Of a stretch of DNA of 7,003 bases, positions 1 to 4,736 are shown in pieces. Both the position numbers and the translations under genes were made by a program. The DNA lies in assembly GCA_002718285.1 (NCBI GenBank), contig PBAR01000030.1:48799-55801 (forward strand), read 5' to 3'. Positions within the stretch are counted from its first letter, which is position 1, and each line of letters begins with the position of its first letter. This DNA comes from Fidelibacterota bacterium. GTDB taxonomy: Bacteria; Marinisomatota; Marinisomatia; Marinisomatales; UBA1611. The notes beneath the pieces were generated by a model, which ran no database searches, was not told the origin of the DNA, and was given only the letters and a program-made list of their open reading frames with translations.

Positions 1-544
1 TAACATTATTTTTGATCCTTATTATGGTTGAATAATCAAGATGGTCATAGTGATCGTGGGAAATGATAACTATATCAATATTCTTTAAAGAATCTAGATC
101 TATAGGAATAATTTTATTGTATCTTTTCAAACTTGGTATAGGTATCGGAGCAGCATGACTTCCAAGCATTGGATCTAAAAGTATTATCTTACCCGATATA
201 TTGATTATGAATGCTGAATGCCCTAACCAAGAAATTTTGTAATTATCTCCTTCAGAATTGCTAAATAAAGAGTAATCAAATTTATGAGGAACTATATAGC
301 CATTGGGCTTTCTTTCAGATCCCTTTTTAAAAAAGTCCCAGGTCGAAACTTCGTCGGTCATAACTGGGGTATACTCTAAATTTTTAAAACTTCCTTTATT
401 AAAATTTGAAAATGTTTCATAATGTTTTTTCTGTTCAGATGTTGGATTAGAACCAAACTGAGCAGCTAAATTCACAAAAGCCACTGCAAATACTATTAGC
501 ATTATTAATATAAGAAAAATATAGATTAAAATAGATTTTATCAT
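1..544 (-). CDS. Membrane-anchored MBL-fold metallohydrolase (3' part beyond window)
   Basis: Reading the minus strand from the ATG at 544 gives 181 codons that run off the left edge without a stop, so the C-terminal part is missing. Residues 4-28 form one hydrophobic segment, a signal anchor or uncleaved signal peptide, suggesting the catalytic domain faces the periplasm. The domain opens at about residue 103 with the W-L-G-H-S-A-F strand (106-112), then L-L-D-P (122-125), then the metal motif H163-D-H165-Y-D167-H168. This H-x-H-x-D-H signature plus W-L-G-H-S is typical of the UlaG/NAPE-phospholipase-D-like branch of the metallo-beta-lactamase superfamily, which binds one or two Zn or other divalent ions. 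The 100-residue stretch before the fold also occurs in NAPE-PLD-like bacterial members. The substrate cannot be read from the sequence; a phosphodiester or lipid is only a family-level guess. The gene is divergent from the dehydrogenase at 684. No good Shine-Dalgarno precedes the ATG. Confidence 0.88.
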   Translation of the reverse strand, partial: MIKSILIYIFLILIMLIVFAVAFVNLAAQFGSNPTSEQKKHYETFSNFNKGSFKNLEYTPVMTDEVSTWDFFKKGSERKPNGYIVPHKFDYSLFSNSEGDNYKISWLGHSAFIINISGKIILLDPMLGSHAAPIPIPSLKRYNKIIPIDLDSLKNIDIVIISHDHYDHLDYSTIIRIKNNV

Positions 545-585
545 TTACAGATTAGAGAAAAAGGTATCTTTTTCCGACACTATTT

Positions 586-614
586 TAATTAGGCTATTGT
601 ATTTTACCAAGCAA
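586..614 (-). promoter_or_regulatory. Possible sigma70-type promoter for the MBL-fold gene
   Basis: On the minus strand a TTGCTT (609-614) and a TAATTA (586-591) are separated by exactly 17 bases. The start codon at 544 lies about 35 bases past the expected transcription start. Both boxes match the sigma70 consensus imperfectly, and in DNA this AT-rich such pairs arise easily by chance, so this is only a candidate. Confidence 0.25.
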
Positions 615-683
615 ACTGATTTTTGTTTTCAATTAATGTCAGTAGATTTTTATCTTTCAATAATCGGGCTAATAAAAAATAAT

Positions 684-1379
684 ATGCAAAAGAAACTTAA
701 TATTGTCATTACTGGCGGAAATCGTGGAATTGGATATGGTTTAATGAAAATTTTTTTAAAGAAACATAATGTATTAATAACAGTGAGGAATGATAAAAAA
801 GGACAAATTTCCACTTCTGCATTTCCTGATTCAAAAAATAAAAAAAACTATACTGTAATGGATATAGATGATTTTGATTCAGTTCAAGCAGCAGGTATTC
901 AAATAAAAAAAATATTTAATAAAGTTGATTTATTAATAAATAATGCAGATATTCTATTGAATGAATATGCACTACCAGCATTAGAAACAACTGATGACTC
1001 TATAATAAAAACTTTTAACACCAATACTCTAGGTGTTCTAAGAGTTTGTAGAGTAATTGTGCCACTAATGAAAAGCGGTGGAAGAATAATAAATATATCT
1101 AGTGGAATGGGACAATTAGATAAAATGGAAAGTGGTTCCACCGCTTATCGAATTTCAAAAACTTCTCTTAATGCTTTAACAAAAATATTGTCCAATGAAT
1201 TATCACCATTGGGGATAAAAATAAATACTATTTGTCCGGGCTGGGTACAAACAGATATGGGAGGAAAAAATGCGACACTTACTGTAGAGGAGAGCACGGT
1301 TCAAATCGCATCATTTGCTTTAAAAAACAATTTTCCCAATGGTCAGTTTTTAAGACATGGGGAAATAATACCTTGGTAA
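684..1379 (+). CDS. Short-chain dehydrogenase/reductase, carbonyl-reductase-like
   Basis: This 231-aa protein is a classical-size SDR that should reduce a carbonyl or oxidise an alcohol with NAD(P)(H) in the cytoplasm. Seen in order: the cofactor motif T10-G-G-N-R-G-I-G17, N-N-A-D at 86-89 where most SDRs have N-N-A-G, Asn114 of the catalytic tetrad, I-S-S with the likely catalytic Ser140, Y155-R-I-S-K159, and P-G-W-V-Q-T-D-M-G-G at 185-194. The P-G-W-V-x-T-D-M segment and the ending G-Q-F then Trp recall the carbonyl reductase 1/Sniffer branch; the real substrate is unknown. The frame stays open upstream to a TTG at 597, with another ATG at 636. ATG 684 is chosen because the SDR fold starts directly after it (M-Q-K-K-L-N-I-V-I-T-G), although no clear Shine-Dalgarno precedes it. 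It is divergent from the MBL-fold gene and may be monocistronic. Confidence 0.9.
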   Translation: MQKKLNIVITGGNRGIGYGLMKIFLKKHNVLITVRNDKKGQISTSAFPDSKNKKNYTVMDIDDFDSVQAAGIQIKKIFNKVDLLINNADILLNEYALPALETTDDSIIKTFNTNTLGVLRVCRVIVPLMKSGGRIINISSGMGQLDKMESGSTAYRISKTSLNALTKILSNELSPLGIKINTICPGWVQTDMGGKNATLTVEESTVQIASFALKNNFPNGQFLRHGEIIPW

Positions 1380-1380
1380 C

Positions 1381-1400
1381 TTTTTATTAATTAATAAAAA
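1381..1400. repeat. Perfect 20-bp AT-only palindrome after the dehydrogenase gene
   Basis: TTTTTATTAA is followed directly by its own reverse complement TTAATAAAAA, beginning one base after the dehydrogenase stop codon. There is no spacer and no G or C. It could be a weak bidirectional terminator-like structure or a protein-binding site, but it lacks the GC stem of an intrinsic terminator. Function is unknown. Confidence 0.5.
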
Positions 1401-1503
1401 TTATTTGTCATTCCGTTCTCATTCACAAAGTTTTTTTTTATCCCTGAGAAGGTTACTAAATTCTGATTCATAAAAAAAAAATATTATAAATAAAGGAATT
1501 AAA

Positions 1504-1791
1504 ATGCATTATAGAATTACCAAAGTACATCACAATCCTAAAGATAGAGATAAGCTCATTGAGATATTAGAATCAAAAGAAAAAATTCTGAATTCCTTTG
1601 ATGGTCTAAAATATGTAAGGATGATTGGAGTTACTGATTCAGTTACAATCGCTGTCTCTGAATACGAATCTGAAGAGCACCTAAAAAATGTAGAACCTCG
1701 TTTTCAGGAATTAATGGTTGATCTGATGCCTCTTATGTCCGAACCACCTGAAATTTATAATGGCGATGTTTTTTGGAAACATAATAACTAA
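1504..1791 (+). CDS. Small ABM-fold (dimeric alpha/beta barrel) protein
   Basis: This 95-aa cytoplasmic protein has the size and pattern of the antibiotic-biosynthesis-monooxygenase/dimeric alpha-beta barrel group. Strand one is H-Y-R-I-T-K-V (2-8), followed by a charged helix (about 12-30), F-D-G-L-K-Y-V-R-M (32-40), a strand with S-V-T-I-A-V-S-E-Y (46-54), a helix starting E-S-E-E-H-L (55-60), and a final strand ending near 92. Members form dimers and include heme-degrading and quinol-forming monooxygenases as well as many proteins of unknown role. No catalytic residue can be assigned here, so the reaction is unknown. The start is well supported by AAAGGA at 1492-1497, six bases before the ATG. 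The next gene starts 22 bases after the stop and has its own ribosome site, which suggests a two-gene operon ending at the terminator at 2298. Family assignment is from pattern recognition, not a search. Confidence 0.75.
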   Translation: MHYRITKVHHNPKDRDKLIEILESKEKILNSFDGLKYVRMIGVTDSVTIAVSEYESEEHLKNVEPRFQELMVDLMPLMSEPPEIYNGDVFWKHNN

Positions 1792-1800
1792 AAGTATAAT

Positions 1801-1806
1801 AAGGAG
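1801..1806 (+). promoter_or_regulatory. Ribosome binding site fixing the NTF2-like start
   Basis: AAGGAG lies seven bases before the ATG at 1814. The same frame is open back to an ATG at 1760 inside the preceding gene, but that start has no ribosome site and would bury the signal peptide. This motif therefore decides for 1814. Confidence 0.8.
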
Positions 1807-1813
1807 TTTCGTA

Positions 1814-2281
1814 ATGAATAAAAACATATTTTTGTTTATTTGCTTTATATTTTCTGGATTATTACTTAATGCTCAAACTTTTTCAAAATCAGAGCAGAAA
1901 GTGATAGATGCTGTTAATAATTATTGGAAAATCTCAGCTGGAAAGAACAAGGAAGCTTGGAAGGATGTATTTCACAAATCTTATAAAGGCTGGAATAACA
2001 ATAATAAGGCACTAAGTAATAAAGCAATGATCACAAAATGGATTGATTATAATTGGGGTAAGAATGAAGTTCTTTATTGGGACATCAATCCAATTGGTGT
2101 TCAAATTTATGATGATGTGGCAATTGTTCATTATTACTATTCAATGGTTACTAAAAACAAACAAACTGATAAAACAACAAATTCTGATGGAAGATGGACA
2201 GATATTCTATTAAATGAGAAAGGTAACTGGAAATTGGTATCAGACCATGGAGGAAAAGAAGAATCTAAGACTAATGAATAG
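1814..2281 (+). CDS. Exported NTF2/SnoaL-like (DUF4440-type) protein
   Basis: The 155-aa product starts with a clear Sec signal peptide: M-N-K-N, a hydrophobic core at 5-18, and probable cleavage at L-N-A20/Q21. The mature part of about 135 residues looks like one cone-shaped NTF2-like domain. It has an N-terminal amphipathic helix with V-I-D-A-V-N-N-Y-W (30-38), K-E-A-W-K-D-V-F-H (47-54), a middle beta region with I-G-V-Q-I-Y-D-D-V-A-I-V-H-Y-Y-Y (94-109), and the typical ending G-R-W-T-D-I-L-L...G-N-W-K-L-V-S-D-H (126-145), as in DUF4440/SnoaL-like proteins. These domains bind small molecules or act as isomerases or hydrolases; the ligand is not evident. It follows the ABM-fold gene by 22 bases and is closed by a strong terminator, so the two are probably co-transcribed. 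The fold is fairly sure; the function is unknown. Confidence 0.8.
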   Translation: MNKNIFLFICFIFSGLLLNAQTFSKSEQKVIDAVNNYWKISAGKNKEAWKDVFHKSYKGWNNNNKALSNKAMITKWIDYNWGKNEVLYWDINPIGVQIYDDVAIVHYYYSMVTKNKQTDKTTNSDGRWTDILLNEKGNWKLVSDHGGKEESKTNE

Positions 2282-2297
2282 TTAGTAATTATTTTCT

Positions 2298-2330
2298 AAA
2301 AAACCCCACAAATGTGGGGTTTTTTGTTTT
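2298..2330 (+). terminator. Rho-independent terminator after the NTF2-like gene
   Basis: A perfect 13-bp inverted repeat, A6-CCCCACA (2298-2310) and TGTGGGG-T6 (2313-2325), is separated by two bases. The T-tract continues as TTTTTTGTTTT. The GC core of seven pairs stands out in this AT-rich DNA. The A-run on the left and T-run on the right would let it work in both directions, but no minus-strand gene ends here. Confidence 0.93.
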
Positions 2331-2358
2331 TGTTATGATGATTATTTTATGATAATAA
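2330..2358 (+). promoter_or_regulatory. Region expected to hold the zinc-ribbon gene promoter
   Basis: The strong terminator just upstream means the zinc-ribbon gene needs its own promoter within about 50 bases. TTGTTA (2330-2335) with GATAAT (2351-2356, 15-base spacing) or TAATAA (2353-2358, 17-base spacing) are the best candidate boxes. The match is weak, so only the location, not the exact boxes, is supported. Confidence 0.3.
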
Positions 2359-2381
2359 TATATTGGGAAGGGTATTAAAAT

Positions 2382-2594
2382 ATGCAGCATGAGAATTGGG
2401 TTTGTCCAAAATGTAAAAATAAAGATTATGAATTAGGGGAAATAAGAGTAGCAGGTAGTTTTTGGCAAAAAATATTTAATGTGCAAAGAGAAAAATTTAG
2501 TTCTGTAACTTGTTTAAAATGTAGTTACACAGAGTTCTTTAAAGGACAACCAGCATCTAGATTAGCAAATATATTTGATTTTTTTTCAACCTAA
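2382..2594 (+). CDS. Small zinc-ribbon protein (Zn-ribbon nucleic-acid-binding family)
   Basis: This 70-aa protein carries two CxxC knuckles, C8-P-K-C11 and C44-L-K-C47, the four ligands of a zinc ribbon. Between them lies Y-E-L-G-E-I-R-V-A-G (16-25) and K-I-F-N-V-Q (30-35). After the second knuckle come Y-T-E-F-F-K-G (49-55) and the ending A-N-I-F-D-F-F. This layout matches the small family described as nucleic-acid-binding Zn-ribbon proteins (DUF2082/Zn_ribbon_13 as I remember it), whose members are 65-75 residues long, so the gene looks intact. The molecular role is not established; the nucleic-acid link comes only from the family name. GGGAAGGG (2365-2372) upstream provides a ribosome site. 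Terminator and spacing make it a single-gene unit or the first gene of a loose unit with the next one. Confidence 0.88.
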   Translation: MQHENWVCPKCKNKDYELGEIRVAGSFWQKIFNVQREKFSSVTCLKCSYTEFFKGQPASRLANIFDFFST

Positions 2595-2642
2595 TTAATA
2601 TAAAGATCCAATTCGTATAAAATTTAATTTTTAGAGTTAATT

Positions 2643-2648
2643 GGAAGA
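2643..2648 (+). promoter_or_regulatory. Ribosome binding site deciding the start at 2656
   Basis: GGAAGA sits seven bases before the ATG at 2656. An upstream in-frame TTG at 2641 would overlap this motif and add only five charged residues before the hydrophobic leader, so the ATG is preferred. Confidence 0.6.
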
Positions 2649-2655
2649 ACGATAT

Positions 2656-3222
2656 ATGCTTAGATATATAATAAATCTATTTCTTATTGGATTTCTATTT
2701 GGAAAAACTATTTCTGATATTGATTATATTTTTAATAATCAAATTCTTAAACTACAGAAAGACCAAAATGTTATAATTATTAAACCAAATCAAAAAATAT
2801 TTATCAATGGATCTTTAATGATTTTTAAAAGTGTAGATTATAAAAATAAATTAATTAAAATTGATAAGGCTAATAAATCAGAATTAAAACTTGATTCAAT
2901 TCGTTCTTTTCGATACCAAAAAAGCAATATTCTTAGCGGCCTAGATAAAGCGATTTACTATAAAAATATTGGGTGCAAATTCGGTTGCCTTTATGGTGCT
3001 TATGCAGCATATGAAATACTTTCCAATCCTAATGATGTCTTTGCAATTACTAAAATATTTGTACCTGTATATCTTGTCATATTTAGTGGCTTTGGTGGTT
3101 TTGTAGGTGGCGTAGCTGGTGGTTTTATAGGCTATATATATCCAGAATTCAGTGATGAGATGATCATAGATGAAGGAGAATGGGAAATAATAACACCAGA
3201 ATTAAATTCTTTTCCTATATAA
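2656..3222 (+). CDS. Hypothetical membrane protein with glycine-zipper-like segment
   Basis: I do not recognise this 188-aa protein. It begins with M-L-R and a hydrophobic leader (3-17), either a signal peptide or a membrane anchor. Residues 30-90 are hydrophilic and beta-like, with alternating I/K pattern: V-I-I-I-K-P-N-Q-K-I-F-I-N-G, then L-I-K-I-D-K and L-K-L-D-S-I-R-S-F-R. The pattern resembles small exported beta domains that begin with a 'set threshold then define consequence' repeat, but no family can be named. Residues 104-122 hold K-F-G-C-L-Y-G-A-Y-A-A-Y, and 133-162 form a long hydrophobic, glycine-rich stretch, G145-F-G-G-F-V-G-G-V-A-G-G-F-I-G159, with GxxxG-type spacing that suits helix packing in a membrane. 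The tail is acidic (166-177). Cys107 and Cys111 might form a disulfide. It follows the zinc-ribbon gene by 61 bases; no terminator lies between them. Confidence 0.7.
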   Translation: MLRYIINLFLIGFLFGKTISDIDYIFNNQILKLQKDQNVIIIKPNQKIFINGSLMIFKSVDYKNKLIKIDKANKSELKLDSIRSFRYQKSNILSGLDKAIYYKNIGCKFGCLYGAYAAYEILSNPNDVFAITKIFVPVYLVIFSGFGGFVGGVAGGFIGYIYPEFSDEMIIDEGEWEIITPELNSFPI

Positions 3223-3320
3223 TAGACAAAGGTTCTACAAATATTAAGTCCATATTGTTAACACACTAATGGATTAACCAAGAGAGTGTTTTTATATTTA
3301 ATAAAGTTTAATTTTGATCT

Positions 3321-3527
3321 ATGTATGTACGTATTGCTGCAGCTTTTTTTATTATTTGGTTAATATGGTATATATATCTATTTATCAGGATTAACAAATC
3401 ACAGTTATTGATTATATTTAAAAGAGTGAAATATTTCTACACAAATCCATTAATTAAACAAACTATAATAATGTCGACTTTAAAATATATTATTAAAATT
3501 ATACGAAAAACATTATTCAAGTTTTGA
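3321..3527 (+). CDS. Doubtful 68-aa single-span membrane peptide
   Basis: An ATG opens a 68-codon frame. Residues 5-23 are a hydrophobic aromatic-rich span (A-A-A-F-F-I-I-W-L-I-W-Y-I-Y-L-F-I), followed by a strongly basic tail with many Lys and Arg and a second, weaker hydrophobic patch. The layout resembles small inner-membrane peptides with a positive cytoplasmic tail. However, no ribosome site is seen, no family is recognised, and AT-rich DNA readily encodes Ile/Phe/Lys-rich frames by chance. An antisense frame of similar quality overlaps it. Kept only as a possible gene. Confidence 0.3.
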   Translation: MYVRIAAAFFIIWLIWYIYLFIRINKSQLLIIFKRVKYFYTNPLIKQTIIMSTLKYIIKIIRKTLFKF

Positions 3528-3542
3528 TTATCTATCCTTATC

Positions 3543-3568
3543 AATATTAACCTGTAAATCTTAATATT
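3543..3568. repeat. AT-only inverted repeat upstream of the DUF2878 gene
   Basis: AATATTAA (3543-3550) and TTAATATT (3561-3568) are perfect reverse complements with a 10-base spacer, centred about 57 bases before the ATG at 3612. The position would suit an operator or a promoter-region dyad, but such AT-only repeats are cheap in this DNA. Confidence 0.35.
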
Positions 3569-3611
3569 CCACTTACGATTTATCTTATTTATTATCATTA
3601 CCACTAAAAAA

Positions 3612-4127
3612 ATGAAAAACATATTTAATATATTAGGATTTCAGGCAGGATGGTGGGCATGTGTACTTGGAACAACATATGAAGCCAAATATTTAGGCCC
3701 TTTAGTAATGTCAATTTTTATTTTAATCCATTTGTATTACTTTTCAAATAACACTGAAGAAATAAAACTTATAATAATTTTTGCTTTTATAGGTACAGCT
3801 GTTGATACTGCAATATCTTTATCAAAGATTATAAACTATAACGGTCTATATAACACTAATATTTTAATAGCACCCTTATGGATAACAGCAATGTGGTGTG
3901 GATTTACTGCAACGGTAAACCATTCCATGGCATGGTTACAAAATCGCTGGATAGAATCCTTTATTTTAGGTGCTATATTTGGACCTTTAGCCTATCTAAC
4001 AGGAGCAAAATTCGGCGCAATCCAGCTGCAGGAAACTAAAATTTTTGTATGCATAATTTTGGCTTTAGTTTGGGGTTGCAGCGTTCCTGCAATTTACTGG
4101 GCAAATGATAGATTATGCTTAAAATAA
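3612..4127 (+). CDS. DUF2878 family integral membrane protein
   Basis: This 171-aa, very hydrophobic protein has about six membrane segments (roughly 4-22, 27-45, 51-72, 84-108, 114-132 and 143-163). Conserved-looking positions match my memory of DUF2878 proteins: N-I-L-G-F-Q-A-G-W-W-A-C-V-L-G (6-20), L-G-P-L-V (28-32), the D65 in T-A-V-D-T in helix three, A-P-L-W-I-T-A-M-W (87-95), N-H-S-M-A-W-L (103-109), and G-P-L-A-Y-L-T-G-A-K-F-G-A (124-136). The length is normal for the family and it appears intact. Its biochemical role is unknown; it sits in the inner membrane. The ATG directly precedes the first conserved motif, so the start is sound despite the lack of a Shine-Dalgarno. A lipocalin gene follows 64 bases downstream in the same direction with no strong terminator between, so co-transcription is likely. 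Family name is from recognition without a search. Confidence 0.85.
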   Translation: MKNIFNILGFQAGWWACVLGTTYEAKYLGPLVMSIFILIHLYYFSNNTEEIKLIIIFAFIGTAVDTAISLSKIINYNGLYNTNILIAPLWITAMWCGFTATVNHSMAWLQNRWIESFILGAIFGPLAYLTGAKFGAIQLQETKIFVCIILALVWGCSVPAIYWANDRLCLK

Positions 4128-4191
4128 ATTTGCGAGAATAATATAGATTCCATCATTAAAATAGAATCTTCACTCATTAATTAATATACAT

Positions 4192-4734
4192 TTGAAAAAT
4201 TTATTATTGATTTATTCATTTTTTGTTTTTGCTCTATTTAGCGAATGTCAATCAAAACCAGATATAAATAATACAACAATGAAAACTGTCGAGTTTGTGG
4301 ATCTTGAACGCTTTATGGGTGATTGGTTTGTAATTGCAAACATCCCTACTTTCTTAGAAAAAGGAGCAACCAATGCAATAGAGAGTTACAAATTAAACAA
4401 CAAGGGTATTGTTGAAACAACTTTCACATTTTACAAAGATAGTCCTGAAGGTGAAAAAAAAACCTATAAACCAAAAGGTTTTATTTATAATTCAATAACC
4501 AACGCAGAATGGAGGATGCAATTCCTCTGGCCATTTAAAATGCCTTTTTTAATTATTGAACTTGCAGATGACTATAGCTATACGGTAATTGGTTATCCCT
4601 CAAAAAAATATGTATGGATCATGGCTCGAACACCAAAAATAGATGAAGATAGATATAAAAATATATTAGAAAATCTATTCGAAATCGGTTATGATACGAC
4701 TCAGATTCAACTGGTTCCACAAGTATGGAATTGA
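4192..4734 (+). CDS. blc: Bacterial lipocalin, Blc-type outer-membrane lipoprotein
   Basis: This 180-aa protein matches the length of E. coli Blc (177 aa), a lipoprotein that binds fatty acids or lysophospholipids at the outer membrane. Seen here: a signal-peptide-like start M-K-N-L-L-L with hydrophobic core to residue 16, Cys19 as possible lipidation site, the lipocalin G-D-W motif (G43-D-W45) in F-M-G-D-W-F-V-I-A-N-I-P, Y-K-P-K-G-F (92-97), W-R-M-Q-F-L-W-P-F (107-115), Y-S-Y-T-V-I-G-Y-P (128-136), and the closing W-I-M-A-R-T-P (142-148), equal to the third conserved lipocalin region. The start is a TTG at 4192; it is chosen because it supplies the complete signal peptide, while the first ATG (4279) would give a cytoplasmic form. 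No Shine-Dalgarno is visible. The sequence before Cys19 (L-F-S-E) is not a standard lipobox because Glu sits at -1. The stop lies two bases from the convergent cimA stop. Confidence 0.88.
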   Translation: MKNLLLIYSFFVFALFSECQSKPDINNTTMKTVEFVDLERFMGDWFVIANIPTFLEKGATNAIESYKLNNKGIVETTFTFYKDSPEGEKKTYKPKGFIYNSITNAEWRMQFLWPFKMPFLIIELADDYSYTVIGYPSKKYVWIMARTPKIDEDRYKNILENLFEIGYDTTQIQLVPQVWN

Positions 4735-4736
4735 AT

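Larger units (their letters stand above)
3223..3611. other. 389-base AT-rich stretch without a confident gene
   Basis: Nothing recognisable fills this gap apart from one short open frame (3321-3527) entered separately. No tRNA-like cloverleaf, strong terminator or protein remnant is visible in any frame. A five-pair AACAC/GTGTT hairpin (3260-3264, 3286-3290) with a long loop and following Ts is too weak to call a terminator. An AT-only inverted repeat is listed at 3543-3568. Confidence 0.6.

Noticed and set aside
597..683. Extended N-terminus of the dehydrogenase from a TTG
   Set aside because: The extra 29 residues are not part of the SDR fold and show no signal-peptide logic; the fold begins right after ATG 684.
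899..1141. 80-aa minus-strand open frame
   Set aside because: It lies wholly inside the well-supported dehydrogenase gene in antisense and shows no recognisable domain.
1760..1813. Upstream ATG for the NTF2-like gene
   Set aside because: It lies within the preceding gene, has no ribosome site and would put 18 residues before a clean signal peptide, while ATG 1814 has AAGGAG at good spacing.
3260..3295. AACAC/GTGTT hairpin followed by Ts as a terminator
   Set aside because: Five pairs with a 21-base loop give little stability; the T-rich tail is ordinary for this DNA.
3437..3622. 61-aa minus-strand frame rich in Ile, Phe and Lys
   Set aside because: It overlaps both the doubtful 3321-3527 frame and the DUF2878 start, has the composition expected of random AT-rich DNA, and has no family signature.
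4145..4169. AGATTC/GAATCT hairpin after the DUF2878 gene as a terminator
   Set aside because: Only six pairs, a 13-base loop and no T-tract; too weak to call.
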